Assembly: GCA_037043455.1 (NCBI GenBank)
Contig: JAWPHD010010298.1
Span: 1 to 64,000 of the forward strand
DNA length: 64,000 nucleotides
Direction: 5' to 3'
From: Cyrtodaria siliqua
Lineage: Eukaryota > Mollusca > Bivalvia > Adapedonta > Hiatellidae
Shown here: positions 1-11,869 of the stretch, piece after piece
Layout of the letters: each line of letters opens with the position of its first letter
Position numbering within the stretch: position 1 is the first letter of the stretch
Notes under the pieces: generated by a model
Database searches by the model: none
What the model saw: the letters and a program-made list of their open reading frames with translations, nothing else
What the model was told of the DNA's origin: nothing
Position numbers and translations under genes: made by a program

Positions 1-916
1 ATCAAGAGCCATAACTCCTCAGTTAAAAAAACAATAAAAAAAATCAAAAAATAATAAATAAATAATAATTCAAAATTCAAAAAAAAATCAACAAAAAAAT
101 CAAAAAAAATCAAATTTTTTTTTAAAAAACTTGTCCGAGCTTTCATTGATATTAACAATCTGATAAAGTTTGGTAAAGATCGGATGAACAATGAAGCCCT
201 TATCATCTTAACGAGGCAAAATAAAGCATTTTGAACTAAATAAAGAGCCATAACTCCGCTGTTACTGGTTCGATATGGCAGGTTTCGAACTTGTTTGAGC
301 TTTCAACGACATTAGCAATCTGATAAAGTTTTTTAAAGATCGGATGAACAATGAAGCCCCTATCGTCTTAACGAGGCAAAATATAGCATTTTAAACTAAA
401 TCAAGGGCCATAACTCCGTTGTTACTAGTCCGATATGGCTGGTTTTCAAACTTGTCCGAGCTTTCATTGATATTTTTACAACCTGTTAAAGTTTGGTAAA
501 GATCGAAATGAAGGCACTATCATCTTAACGAGGAAAAATATAGCATTTTTAAATAAATCAAGGACCATAACTCCGCTGTTACTGGTCCGAGCTTTCATTG
601 ATATTAACAATGTGGTGAAGTTTGGTAAAGATAGGAAAACAAATGAAGACCCTATCGTCTTAACGAGGCAAAATATAGCAATATAGCATTTTTAACTAAA
701 TCAAGGGCCATAACTCCGCTGTTACTGGTCCGATCTGGCTGGTTTTCGAACTTGTCCGAGCTTTCATTGATATTTTTACAACCTGTTAAAGTTTGGTAAA
801 GATCGAATGAAAATGAAGGCCCTACCGTCTTAACGAGACAAAAGTTAACGACGGACGGACGACGGACAACTCGCCATCACATAAGCTCTGCTGGCCCTTG
901 GCCAGTAGAGCTAAAA
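1..916 (-). repeat. Hairpin-ended tandem-repeat element, copy A (partial)
   Basis: Roughly 180-bp units repeat about five times. Each carries the phrases 'gagctttcattgatatt', 'aaagatcggatgaa', 'cgtcttaacgaggc' and 'gggccataactccgctg'. The right end is a GACGGACGG-rich stretch followed by a hairpin (GCTCTGCTGGCC / GGCCAGTAGAGC, 884-912) and then a short A run. The same hairpin in the opposite orientation begins the elements near 20291, 23636, 51091 and 51917, so this copy lies in minus orientation. Its other end is outside the window. No coding potential is seen. Confidence 0.75.
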
Positions 917-1164
917 ATTACAAAATGAAAATGAAGGGGTAGTCCTACCCCTCTGCCTCTAGTGGGATTTGCAGTGGTTGTATTCTTACCCCAGCAACCA
1001 CATGGGGAAATTCAGCTCGAGATTCTGTCTATTAGACTATATGTATTTCTGTAGACAGCACTCACTGCAAACCCTCTAAACACACCAATGCCTTCTCTAA
1101 CATAAACAAGAGCTGTTGAATGAAAGCGCGCTGCACTTTCTAGGCCATGTCTATTTATTGGGCA

Positions 1165-1780
1165 ACTAAGTTGAAAAAGGGGACATAATTCTGTTAAAAA
1201 CCTACAATATTGCGTAAATATGTGTAAACTTTTCAGTGTTCAAGCTCTTGACTACTATGTATAGTTTCTTTCAAACCTGTCCTGTGGTAACAAATATCAG
1301 CCAATACACAGATTTCTAAAAACATTTGTCGAAGTTAAAAAACGGGCATAACTGTGCCAAAATAGATTTCAGAGTTATATGATTTGTGTGTGACATTTTA
1401 TATTTTGATTCCAAATACATGTATGAAGTTTCACTTCAACAGTTCAGCTTACATACCTACAGTTTTTCTAACAAAATTTGATTAAGTTAAAAAAGGGACA
1501 TAACTGCACCAAAATAAGTTTCAAAGTCATATGACTGAATGTTATTCATTGATACCGAATACATGAGTGAAGTTTCATTCCAATCTGTGCAGTGGTTAAA
1601 CAGATATTAGGTTACTTAAACATTTCGCCTAAGTAAAAAAGGGGCATAACTTTGTCATAACAGGTTGCAGAGCTATACAACTTGTGCGTGACATTTGATC
1701 TATTTATACCGAAGACAATTATGAAGTTTCATTGAAATCTGTCCAGCACTTTTTTTGATATGAGCTTACAGATGTTAGTC
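1165..1780. repeat. Tandem units of about 150-165 bp
   Basis: About four diverged units each contain 'aagttaaaaaagggacataact', a 'caaaatagatttcagagt'-like phrase and a 'gaagtttca' phrase. This looks like another interspersed tandem-repeat element. The stretch from 917 to 1165 shows nothing recognisable. Confidence 0.55.
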
Positions 1781-1954
1781 AAGGCAGACCATCGGCGGAC
1801 ACGACTGGTTGAGTAGAAAAGCATGTCATTTCTTTGAAAAGTACAGCTAAAAAGCGTTTATAATTATTAGACCTATTTTGTGGCTTTTTAACCTGATTAA
1901 AATCCAGATTCGATATCAAAATTGTTAAAAAGTGCTTTGAACATGTCAGAGATG

Positions 1955-2229
1955 GCTTTTGTTAATTGAATTAAATTGAATTGGGTTTTAAGGCGCACCA
2001 ACACATGAAAGGTTATATGGCGTCTAACAGGAATGAACATGCCAGGCTCATCCTCCATTTACATCAAGATAAAATATGTAGAATGGGCCTAGAACCTTCT
2101 TACCTGCAGAACTGCAGAGTTGCTGCAAATTCTATAGTACACACTCCATTTACGATGAAGCCACGTTTCCACGTTTGCATATGCGGTGTCATTATAATGA
2201 CCTTGAATGAGCATGATAAAAAAATGACA
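1955..2229 (-). mobile_element. SINE-like repeat (family with GCGCC...CAATTCAA tail), copy 1
   Basis: The segment begins with an AATTGAATT-rich run, then 'gttttaaggcgcaccaac'. It is the reverse complement of the tail of the copy at 17547-17763. Shared body phrases include the 'cctgcagaactgcagagtt' block and the 'agaaccttct' block. It directly abuts the 3' end of the tandem-repeat element that starts at 2230. Non-coding; the class assignment is inferred from copy structure. Confidence 0.55.
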
Positions 2230-5113
2230 CAAGAGGTCAATGACCTTGAAGCTCTACTGATTGATTTTGATTTCAGGAAGTAGTCGCTACAAACTTGTTT
2301 TTTGAAAATCTATTTTTAGCCGTGGCGGCCACCTTGAATTTCCGGCCGACCTGAAGTTTTGCTAGGATCAATAAGACATCAAGAGCAACATTCCTGTGAA
2401 GTTTCATGAAAATCTGTCAAGTAGTTTCAGAGGAGTAGTCGCTACAAGTTTTCATTATATAACTCTATGTAAACAAAGATGGCCACTGACAGCCATGTTT
2501 AACATTGAATCAAAATAATATTCATCTCGGATAACCATCATGTTATACTGATCATTTTAGAAAAAGTCCCATATCAATATCTTTTATAGTTTTCAAGAAG
2601 TAGTCGCTACAAACTTATATTTTAAAAATCTATTTTTAGCCATGGCGGCCATCTTGAATTTCCGGCCGACCTGAATTTTGCTAAGATCAATTAGACATCA
2701 AGAGCAACATTCGTGTGAAGTTTCATGAAAATCCGTCAAGTAGTTTCAGAGGAGTAGTCGCTACAAGTTTTCATGATATAACTCTATGTAAACAAAGATG
2801 GCCACTGGCAGCCATGTTTAACGTCGAATCAAAATAATGTTCGACTCGAATAACCACCATGTCATGCCGATCATTTTAGAAAAAGACCCATATCAATATC
2901 ACTTATAGTTTTCAAGAAGTAGTCGCTACAAACTTTTTTTTTTTAAATCTATTTTTAGCTGTGGTGGCCATCTTGAATTTCTGGCCGATCTGAAATTTTG
3001 CTAAGATCAATTAGACATCAAGAGCAACATTCCTGTGAAGTTTCATGAAAATCCGTCAAGTAGTTTCAGTGGAGTAGTCGCTACAAGTTTTCATTATATA
3101 ACTCTATGTAAACAAAGATGGCCGCTGACAGCCATGTTTAACATCGAATCAAAACGATTTTTGACAAGGACCAACATCATGTCATGCTGATCATTTTAGA
3201 AAAAGTCCCATATCAATATCACTTATAGTTTTCAAGAAGTAGTCGCTACAAACTTGTATTTTGAAAATCTATTTTTAGCCATGGCGGCCATCTTGAATTT
3301 CTGGCCGACCTGACATTTTGCTAGGATCAATTAGACATCAAGAGCAACATTCGTGTGAAGTTTCATGAAAATCCGTCAAGTAGTTTCAGGAGTAGTCGCT
3401 ACAAGTTTTCATTATATAACTCTATGTAAACAAAGATGGCCACTGGCAGCCATGTTTAACGTCGAATCAAAATAATGTTCAACTCGGATTACCATCATGT
3501 CATGCTGATCATTTTAGAAAAAGTCCCATATCAATATCTTTTATAGTTTTCAAGAAGTAGTCGCTACAAACTTATTTTTTAAAAATCTATTTTTAGCCGT
3601 GGCGGCCATCTTGAATTTCCGGCCGACCTGAAATTTTTCTAGGATCAATTAGACATCAAGAGCAACATTCCTGTGAAGTTTCATGACAATCCGTCAAGTA
3701 GTTTCAGAGGAGTAGTCGCTACAAGTTTTCATTATATAACTCTATGTAAACAAAGACGGCCGCTGGCAGCCATGTTTAACGTCGAATCAAAACGATTTTC
3801 GACAAGGACCAACACTATGTCATGCTGATCATTTTAGAAAAAGTCCCATATCAATATCTCTTATAGTTTTCAAGAAGAAGTCGCTACAAACTTATTTTTT
3901 AAAAATCTATTTTTAGCCGTGGCGGCCATCTTGAATTTCCGGCCGACCTGAAATTTTTCTAGCATCAATAAGACATTAAGAGCAACATTCCTGTGAAGTT
4001 TCATGAAAATCCGTCAAGTAGTTTCAGAGGAGTAGTCGCTACAAGTTTTCATTATATAACTCTATGTAAACAAAGATGGCCGCTGGCAGCCATGTTTAAC
4101 GTCGAATCAAAATGATTTTCGACAAGGACCAACACCATGTCATGCTGATCATTTTAGAAAAAGTCCCATATCAATATCTCTTATAGTTTTCAAGAAGTAG
4201 TCGCTACAAACTTATTTTTCAAAAATCTATTTTTAGCCTGGCGGCCATCTTGAATTTCCAGCCGACCTGAAATTTTGCTAGGATCAATTAGACATCAAGA
4301 GCAACATTCCTGTGAAGTTTCATGAAAATCTGTCTAGTAGTTTCAGAGGAGTAGTCGCTACAAGTTTTCATTATATAACTCTATGTAAACAAAGATGGCC
4401 GCTGGCAGCCATGTTTAACGTCGAATCAAAACGATTTTCGACAAGGACCAACACCATGTCATGCTGATCATTTTAGAAAAAGTCCCATATCAATATCTCT
4501 TATAGTTTTCAAGAAGTAGTCGCTACAAACTTATTTTTCAAAAATCTATTTTTAGCCGTGGCGGCCATCTTGAATTTCCAGCCGACCTGAAATTTTGCTA
4601 GGATCAATTAGACATCAAGAGCAACATTCCTGTGAAGTTTCATGAAAATCTGTCTAGTAGTTTCAGAGGAGTAGTCGCTACAAGTTTTCATTATATAACT
4701 CTATGTGAACAAAGATGGCCGCTGGCAGCCATGTTTAACGTCGAATCAAAACGATTTTCGACAAGGATCAACATCATGTCATGCTGATCATTTTAGAAAA
4801 AGTCCCATATCAATATCCCTTAGAGTTTTCAAGAAGTAGTCGCTACAAACTTGTTTTTTAAAAACCTATTTTTAGATTTGGCGGCCATCTTGGATTTCAC
4901 ATCTACATGAATTTTTGCTAGGATCAACTAGACTTCATGGGCAACATTTCTGTAAAGTTTCATGAAAATCCATTCAGTAGTTTCAGAGGAGTAGTCGCTA
5001 CAAAAAAAAGTTTACGGACAGACAGACGGACGGACAGACGGACAGACAGACGGACGACGGACGCCGCACCACGGCATAAGCTCTGCTGATCTCTGATCAG
5101 TAGAGCTAAAAAT
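2230..5113 (-). repeat. Hairpin-ended tandem-repeat element, copy B (about 319-bp units)
   Basis: In minus orientation this element starts at the right with a hairpin (5071-5107, AGCTCTGCTGATC / GATCAGTAGAGCT) plus a GACGGACGG-rich leader. It ends at the left with the palindrome AGGTCAATGACCT next to GCTCTACT. Between them lie eight or nine copies of a unit of about 319 bp. Unit starts ('gaagtagtcgctacaaac' or a close variant) fall near 2276, 2598, 2917, 3236, 3555, 3875, 4194, 4513 and 4833. Each unit has 'GGCGGCCATCTTGAATTTC' and 'AAAGATGGCC' boxes. The same element in the opposite orientation is at 51917-53167. Confidence 0.85.
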
Positions 5114-5332
5114 GAATATGAATCGTGGGGTCTTACCCCTCTGCATTTGATTCATTCTTTCCCTGTTCAAAATTGACAATAGTTATCTCCAGTTCTAACC
5201 AAATATAAAACTAAACTGTGAAAATAAAATTTACATGTATGAATATAATAAATAAATTATTGAATCAATCACAAGCACGATCACAGCATTGGCATACAAC
5301 AATTACAACAGAACACCTACACTGCATTCACT

Positions 5333-5433
5333 ATATTACATCATGTGACCATTTGCTATATTACATCATGTGACCATTCGCTATATTACATCATGTGACC
5401 ATTCACTATATTACATCATGTGACCATTCGTAA
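5333..5433. repeat. 25-bp tandem repeat, four copies
   Basis: The unit 'ctatattacatcatgtgacc' plus 'att' and one variable spacer is repeated four times head to tail with very few changes. It is a small minisatellite in non-coding sequence. Confidence 0.8.
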
Positions 5434-5584
5434 ACGAATTCCGTAAAAGAATGCATACTTCTATGATTATCAGTTCAAAGCTTCTGATTGATCAGTTAGC
5501 AGTCAAATTTTGTGCTTTATAGACTGCTTTTTGTTTGGGGTATCGGTTTAACACCATTTTTCAGCACATTTAAGGCTATGTAAT

Positions 5585-5768
5585 GTATGACGGTCGATTT
5601 TAACTGGTGGAGACGGACGACTCATTTACTCCTGGGTGGAACCAGTACTGTTAGAATCATCCCTTTCTCACAAGTTGTGCTCCCAGTGGGATTCCAACAA
5701 GCAACGGTGAGAGGCGAGATTCTTTCCAACGCAGCATCTTTACCCTCTCGACCACAGTGGTGCGTTGA
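5585..5768 (-). mobile_element. tRNA-derived SINE, copy in minus orientation
   Basis: On the minus strand the right edge reads as a degenerate tRNA-like head (CACTGTGGTCGAGAGGGT). The body shares 'gtactggttc-acccagg' and 'ctccacca...gaccgtcat' with the copy at 18626-18865. No protein is implied. Confidence 0.6.
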
Positions 5769-6049
5769 GAAAACTAAGATGTATTACACATTGGTCCTTA
5801 GATTTTTGAAGTAATCAAATTAAATAATTCTGTATGTTTTAATAAAATGCAAAACCACACTTCTTTGACATGTTTAAGTACTTCTGAAGATAATTTCTGG
5901 AGATGTAGTCACTGGCTACTTTGCTACTGCTAGCACTGACATAAGTATTGAGGCACAGTTGAACATTTCTAAAGGAAATACATTTCAAATTCATTTTAAA
6001 CATTTAAGTAATAGTCTTTAAAAGTTTGGGAACTGCAAGCATTGAAACA

Positions 6050-6121
6050 AGCTTCTGGGATGTAGGCATCTGTAGCATTGTCGAATCATGGGATGTAGGC
6101 ATCTGTAGCATTGTCGAATCA
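6050..6121. repeat. 35-bp direct duplication
   Basis: The block 'gggatgtaggcatctgtagc' plus 'attgtcgaatcat' occurs twice in tandem. It sits downstream of the MFSD5 stop codon on the minus strand, possibly in its 3' UTR. Confidence 0.7.
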
Positions 6122-6256
6122 TGCACAAAATGAATCAAGTATATAGCTCAATAAAAAATAAATAATGTTGTGCACTATTCGGTAATATTTTCACGTGCAT
6201 AAATAATTTGATACAAAATAACCTACCCCAAAAATGAATGTGTATGTTGCCTAGAT

Positions 6257-7612
6257 CTAAAATATGTTATGAATGTGCTCACTGGCCATTAACAATGTTT
6301 CTTGCTTCAGTCCTTCATCCTGTTTAGAAAGTTTTAAAAATCTTGCACCGCACAACACTGACAACATCAACAAGCATGTGCACACAACAAATATCATCCT
6401 GTTACCGTGCCTAAAAACATCCTCGTGCAGCAAGATCAGCACTATGCACGATATGAGATTGATTGGGACCCGAAACCAGTTTGTGATGCTCCATCGATGC
6501 TGCTCCGGTATGATCTGGCTTCTTAAATTGCCCATAGACGGAAAATAAATACCTACACCAAACTGAAAAATTAAAAATGCGATAAATGATAACTGGGTAT
6601 TACCACTTCCTGGGTTGGTAGAACTCACACATAAAATGTTTGCGAAACAAGCTATCACGCATGAAGAGAGTAGCAACACAGGCACTGGAACATGTCGGCT
6701 CGAGAGAATCTGAAACACGGCCTGCCCAGCAAGTATGCACATCATGAAGCAAGAAAACACGAGCCCAAGAGAGGGCTTTGCTTGGTCCAGAATTGGCGTC
6801 CAGAGAAAAATGATTATGTATATCACACTTTCAACTAAAGCCTCGATCGCTCCAACCATGAATATCATTTCACTTGACATAATGCTTTTGATACCATCAC
6901 TGCAGGCCCTCCTGAATTTGATCTTGTGGCCACTGTAGTTCTCTGTCCAATGTGTCGAAACCATTATCCCCGCAAATATCAGAAATGGTATGGCCAACAT
7001 ATATGGTGCCACTGGTCCCATGCCAAACCACTCTGAAAAAATGTTTGTTGCCAATCCTGCAGTCACTGCGAGCACTCCATTCCATGTAGACGCTTTTGAG
7101 AACGTCACTGCGATCCACTCTTTTGGAAAATCGTGAGTCTCAATATGCTCGTGTATGTACCAGGCTTCAAATGCGGAAAATAACACAGATGTTGCAACTC
7201 CTCCGATGATACGACCGAAGATCAGTATGCCATAACTTCTGGAAAGTTTCATCAAACATGAAACAGAATAAAGCACTGTAAACGACAAACACAATTTTTT
7301 CCGCCCAAACTTATCGGCCGCCATTGGGGCCCACATACCAATGATCACGGTCGAAGCAAACCCAAACACGTACAGCAACGCTATTTGCTCTTCTTGAAAG
7401 CCATAATGTGAGTATAACTTGTAAAGGTATGGTCCCTGTAACCAATCTGCAAACATGGCAAATAAGTAAGCTGCAAAATAGCCTCGTTGAAACTTTAGAA
7501 ACTGGGGGTTGTTTCCAACGGTGTTGTCCGGCCTTGTTCTGTGGGCCAAAATCTGCAGGACCAGGCATATCAGTCCCAGACCAAAAAAGCAGCCATAAAC
7601 TATCACCATCAT
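6257..7612 (-). CDS. MFSD5: MFSD5-like major facilitator (molybdate-anion transporter), complete
   Basis: An uninterrupted 451-codon frame encodes a multi-pass membrane protein of the major facilitator superfamily. It matches the MFSD5 family along its whole length; the human protein is about 450 residues. Diagnostic stretches counted from the chosen start: FLKFQRGYF then ADWLQGPYLYKLYSHYGF, an MFS loop DKFGRKK, LFSAFEAWYIHEHIETHDFP, FLWTPILD and GIYFPSMGNLRSQIIPE. The open frame runs further upstream to 7672 without an ATG. I chose the ATG at 7612-7610 because it aligns with the family N-terminus; the next ATG (7609) is equally possible. A polypyrimidine tract followed by AG near 7709 (minus strand) suggests a spliced 5' UTR. 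Family role: proposed molybdate uptake at the plasma membrane. The C-terminus is hydrophilic and lysine/glutamate-rich. No frameshift is seen. Confidence 0.93.
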   Translation of the reverse strand: MMVIVYGCFFGLGLICLVLQILAHRTRPDNTVGNNPQFLKFQRGYFAAYLFAMFADWLQGPYLYKLYSHYGFQEEQIALLYVFGFASTVIIGMWAPMAADKFGRKKLCLSFTVLYSVSCLMKLSRSYGILIFGRIIGGVATSVLFSAFEAWYIHEHIETHDFPKEWIAVTFSKASTWNGVLAVTAGLATNIFSEWFGMGPVAPYMLAIPFLIFAGIMVSTHWTENYSGHKIKFRRACSDGIKSIMSSEMIFMVGAIEALVESVIYIIIFLWTPILDQAKPSLGLVFSCFMMCILAGQAVFQILSSRHVPVPVLLLSSCVIACFANILCVSSTNPGSGNTQLSFIAFLIFQFGVGIYFPSMGNLRSQIIPEQHRWSITNWFRVPINLISCIVLILLHEDVFRHGNRMIFVVCTCLLMLSVLCGARFLKLSKQDEGLKQETLLMASEHIHNIF

Positions 7613-7762
7613 TTTGAATCGGTGGTTATCTCCTGATATATACGCAGTGGCTACCGGACTAGTGTAATACAACAGTTACAGTTGTACGTAAGCTCGTCTC
7701 CACTGCAAAAATGAAAATAAATATTTAGTCAATTGACAATTGAAATACCATGGTTGTTTATG

Positions 7763-8589
7763 CTACATATGCAGGCATTTTGTTTCCCATTTTTCAAGTT
7801 TGGTTAGATCATTTTGTAGTGTTTCTGATTGTTTTTCTGAAGTGATTGTAATGTATATGGCAGTGTCATCTGCAAATAACCTAACCCGGGAAATGACATC
7901 TATTGGGAGGTCATTTATATATGCAAGAAACAGTATTGGGCAGAGGACGTATCCTTGTGGCACTCCAGAAGAAACAGTATTGATGATGACATGGATCCGA
8001 TGACAACCACTCTCTGTGTGAGGTTGTCTAAGAATGACTTTATCCATATGAGAGTATTCCCTCTGATCTCATATTTGCTCAGCTTGAGAATCAGTTTCTC
8101 ATGGCTGACCTTATCAAATGCTTTCCTGAAATCAAGTAGAATCAGGTCTATTTGTTTCTTGGAGTGAACACCTTTGAATAGTTCATCCATAAGCATTATG
8201 AGCTGCATTTCACATGACCGTTTTTCACGGAAACCATGTTGTAATTCATAAAAGATTCCTAGTCTATTGAAGTGTTTAACGATTGAGGAGGCGACAATAT
8301 GTTCTAGGGTTTTACAGAGAATGCATGTGAGGGAGATAGGTCGGTAGTTTGCAGGGTTGGATTTGTCGCAGTTTTTTGAATGCTTGAGTAACATTTGCAT
8401 TTTTCCATACAGAGGGTAATTCTCCAGTTTTCACTGATTTCGGAAAATTATGTGTTACAAAGAGTTTTCAGAATAATGGGTTTCATTTGGTCTGGGCCTG
8501 CAGCTTTATGTGGGTTTAAATTTGATAACAGTTTTTCTATTCCCTTGGTGGATATTTCAATTTCAGGCATTTTACTGTGTACCTTACAT
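7763..8589 (-). pseudogene. Non-LTR retrotransposon reverse transcriptase fragment (3' part)
   Basis: Minus-strand frames encode reverse-transcriptase blocks: NPANYRPISLTCI, LQHGFREKRSCE, LLDFRKAFDKVSHEKL, then after a frame change SGVPQG and the FADDT active-site box (the family motif is usually YADD or FADD). The frame shift lies between the LDNLTQRVV block and the SGVPQG block. The copy stops close to the 5' side of MFSD5. It resembles jockey/CR1-type LINEs sold in many invertebrate annotations as 'RNA-directed DNA polymerase from mobile element jockey'. It is dead: it has frameshifts and stops, and it is split by the insertion at 8590-9469. Confidence 0.85.
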
Positions 8590-9469
8590 CAGGGCTCGAA
8601 ATTAGCACTAGTCCTGTAGCCCGAGGCTAGCAAAAATGCTGCCGGGCTAGCAAAGTCTGTGTCTGGGTAGTCCCGATGGGCTAGAAACAAAAATTATTCA
8701 AATAAGAAATAAATTATAAATCGATAGATTATGTAGTGACAGCACTGTCTAACCTAACCGGTCTTTTAAAAACCTGATATTTCCAAAGTTTCAATAAATG
8801 TAAAACTCGTATAAAGAAACGGAAACTTGAATTAAAGGGGTTGATGCACCATTTTCAAACAATGTTTATTTTTAAAGGGCTCTGAAAAACTTGAAAAAAT
8901 CTGACAGAATTATCAAAATGCCATGAAAGATAAAGAAAATATGACCTATTGAAACTTTGCAAAGAAACATAAATGGAGGAAGCCATATTTGAACGATGAC
9001 GTCATCGCGCCTTTCTACCATATATGGCATATTGGCAAAATGTTGTTTAAAGCAAAGAAAAACATTGCAGATGAAAAATAAGCATACCATTTGTTCATTT
9101 TGCATCTGTATATTTAATTTTAATCGATTTGCAGTGATTTTCTTTGCTATAAAATATAGTTTATCAATATTCCATAAATGGTAAAAAGACGCGATGACTT
9201 CATCGTTCAAATATGGCCGCCTCCATTTATGTTCCTTCCAAATTTTCAATAGGTCATATCTCTTTTATTTGTCATGGCATTTTTTCAGCTTTTTTCAAGT
9301 TTTTCAGAGCCCTTTAAAGTAAACATTGAAAATGGTGCATCAACCCCTTTAAAATAGTATTTTCTATTGAATATTATATTGGGCTAGTAATTTTTGAGAA
9401 GGTCTAGCAATTTTACCCAACTACTAGACCGGTGGTCTAGTAAACTAAAAGTGTTAATTTCTAGTCCTG
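8590..9469. mobile_element. hAT-like MITE inserted into the LINE
   Basis: Terminal inverted repeats are CAGGGCTCGAAATTAGCAC on the left and, read on the other strand, CAGGACTAGAAATTAACAC on the right. TTACAT flanks both ends (8584-8589 and 9470-9475), a 6-bp target duplication. LINE sequence continues on both sides. The CAG start is typical of hAT non-autonomous elements, though hAT duplications are normally 8 bp. No transposase is present, and a second MITE is nested inside. Confidence 0.8.
8832..9352. mobile_element. Nested MITE with long inverted repeats (TTAAAGGGGTTGATGCACC)
   Basis: Arms of more than 200 bp form a fold-back. The outer part TTAAAGGGGTTGATGCACC is mirrored at 9334-9352. 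The phrases 'gacctattgaaa' and 'tatttgaacgatgacg' recur in inverted order on the right arm. A second, interrupted copy is at 27010-27645. Ends in TTAA suggest a TTAA target or a TA-type family; this is not proven. Confidence 0.8.
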
Positions 9470-9475
9470 TTACAT

Positions 9476-9840
9476 TCCTCTGGGATTTGTTGACCCTCAT
9501 CTCATGAAACTGTTCGTTCAGTATTGTCGCCTTCTTTACATCATCTTGGTGGCAGATGTTGTCCTTTTTTAAGAGGAGCTACACTTCCTGCTTAAAATAC
9601 CCGCGAGGGGAGTATAGCACAGATAGACTAGTTGTCTTGTTTTGAGTGTTTTAGTAGGGTGTACAATTTCTTAATGTTTGGTTTGTTTGTGTTTTGTTAC
9701 TATCTTGGTTTACATTCAGAATGCCTTCAAGATAGTTTTGGTATGCAAGTTGTGTTCTTTTGCGTGCTAAGTGTTTGATGTTTTTGTATTGTAATGTGCC
9801 TTGTCTTTTGACAAATTGGACCATTTCTATATAATTTACA
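9476..9840 (-). pseudogene. Non-LTR retrotransposon fragment, upstream part
   Basis: On the minus strand this encodes LINE sequence ahead of the RT core (VQFVKRQGTLQYKNIKHLARK, AYQNYLEGIL), followed by stops. It joins across the MITE to the GIEKLLSNLNPHKAAGPD block at about 8470-8560. The far 5' (endonuclease) part is missing. Confidence 0.7.
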
Positions 9841-10229
9841 GGAGAACAGTAAAGTTGTGATCAATTATAAATGAAACAAAACCCTCACAATTAAAGTACA
9901 AACCTTGTCATTGCCAACGAAGAGCGATTCAGATTAATTCAAGAAGGAAAATGTATTTATATTTCTAGTTTTTAAAACCGGAAGACAATTTCCGGAAGTG
10001 AAGTTGGCAATGTTAAAACAATAATAAGAATGAAATTCATTATTAAACGAAATCTACTCTAAAACCGTTGTAATTGTTATTTCTACTTGGTACGAAAACT
10101 CACATGAAAAAGAAATGAAACATATATAAATTATTATTGCTTTGCTTCTGAATGTTTTTTACAAGGAAAAGTGCATGTTTATGGCGTTTATTAAATATAA
10201 ACAATATTCATGTACCACGTAAACAGGAA

Positions 10230-10302
10230 GTCCCCGTAGCGCAGTGGATAGCGCGCTGGACTTCTAATCCAGAGGTCGCGGGTTCGAATCCCGCCGGGGA
10301 TG
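10230..10302 (+). tRNA. tRNA-Arg (anticodon TCT)
   Basis: A complete cloverleaf of 73 bases. The acceptor stem GTCCCCG pairs with CGGGGAT (one G-T pair at the end). The D stem is GCGC/GCGC. The anticodon stem CTGGA/TCCAG encloses the loop CTTCTAA with TCT at 10263-10265. The variable loop is AGGTC. The T stem GCGGG/CCCGC encloses TTCGAAT. The discriminator base is G. There is no intron. Intact A and B boxes indicate a live gene reading AGA codons. Confidence 0.95.
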
Positions 10303-11320
10303 TTGTTTTCCCATTTTTGATTAAAAATAGACATTCTCCGCAACACAACACAACACAGTGGATAAAACTTCCGACTTTTTGATAGCGTTCACGGGAAAGT
10401 TCAATTCAGGTATGCTGCAAAACTCTCTTAATATTAAACGAGTTTTGCTCCAACTAAATCTTTCACATACACCTATAAAGTGAGCTAATTCCTCCACAAA
10501 CGGTATTTCCATTCATCTCACTCATTCATCTTGTCCTTTCTGAGATTAGTCCTCCCAACTTCCGTGAACCCGATCACGAAGTTACTTGGTTTCACCACAG
10601 TGTGAAAAACTGCACACACTTGTTTACTACAAGACACAGTCCTAATTACACATTTATTATTAGCTTCAGCCGCAGAGGTCTCTGCTTTGGCGTTCTGATA
10701 CGAGCGTATCTAGTTTCATGTGTTTTGACACCTATTAATAGGAAATTTGTTTATTCCAGTTTAGTTTAAACATATTTTATTCACTGTATTAATATATACA
10801 TATTATTCCACAAGGGACAATACATAAATGGAGAAAACTCAGAAAACCCTCCATACAAATGATGATTTTAGGTTTTACACTGTAAAGTAGGACACATAAT
10901 CGAGTCAGTTTCCTGTGTATCTGGGATTGATGACAGGCAAACAACATCCAATTCAATTTCACTCAACGTGTCCCATAATACATGTTGGTCGAATTTCACT
11001 ATCTAGACAGTTAATATTGCCAGTGTTTACATTATTGACAGTTCAAAGTTTTCTGCTTTAAATATTAGACATATCTTGTAAAAATAATACAATAAAAATG
11101 ATTGAAGTTAGTAGATCATACTCTTTTTTTAATGATCACTCCGGGAAAACTATATATGTACAAAATGGCTACATAACAAAACAATTCCTGTATGTTATTT
11201 ATAGGTGTAGCTAACAATTTAGTTTAAAGGGTCTAGAGTCGATTTAGTGGTTGATGACAATCCATATACAAATGAAAACCTTTATAATGTGCTTCAGTTT
11301 CATTTGAACTGTTCATGATA
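10303..11320. other. Non-coding stretch, nothing recognised
   Basis: AT-rich sequence with no spliced coding pattern, RNA gene or clear repeat. Short open frames here look random. Confidence 0.5.
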
Positions 11321-11324
11321 TGCA

Positions 11325-11515
11325 TTAACCCTTAACCCCCTATATATATATAATGGACTGTTCTTTCTTTGCATTAAGACCATTCCATTTATGTGACAAA
11401 GGGGTGTTATGGGGGAAATGAATGATCAGCAGCCGGACATTGTAAACCCTGATTCGCATTACAATGGACACACAGGCTATTATGGTCGTGCTTAGCTGAT
11501 TAAGGACTAAATTAA
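11325..11515. mobile_element. Solo MITE related to the 54.5-57.9 kb satellite
   Basis: It starts with AACCCTTAACCC and ends with 'cgtgcttagctgattaagg'. It shares 'attccatttatgtgaca' and 'aatgatcagcagcc' with the left edge of the satellite at 54480, and a single 'acaatggacacacaggctat' unit. It appears to be the unexpanded form of that element. Confidence 0.7.
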
Positions 11516-11869
11516 GCTGCATGCTACCCGGTTTGTTAATGAACATGTTCGGTCTGGAAAGCTCGACGACTCGACTGTGCTTTATTACTAAATCATACAG
11601 AGGTATTTATATGGGCATTATATGGCTAACAGTTGTACAAATAATTAAAAATAAAGTGTACTTCTGTCACAAAACGAGAACTACTACACATGATTTATAC
11701 AACACAACTAGTCGAATCGTCTAGTTTTCCAGACTAAACTATTTCATGAACAATACATAAATCGTACGGGTTAGTGCAGATTGAATACGAATCTGAAACA
11801 CATTAATGCTTATATATGCTGGTTGTATTTGGATTTGGATTGACACCCATACTGCTTCCTGATCCAGAT

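Noticed and set aside
6273..7617. Plus-strand open frames opposite MFSD5
   Set aside because: Shadows of the minus-strand gene with no protein-like composition.
7613..7672. A 20-residue N-terminal extension of MFSD5
   Set aside because: The frame is open but has no ATG before 7612, and the family N-terminus aligns with the methionines at 7612/7609.
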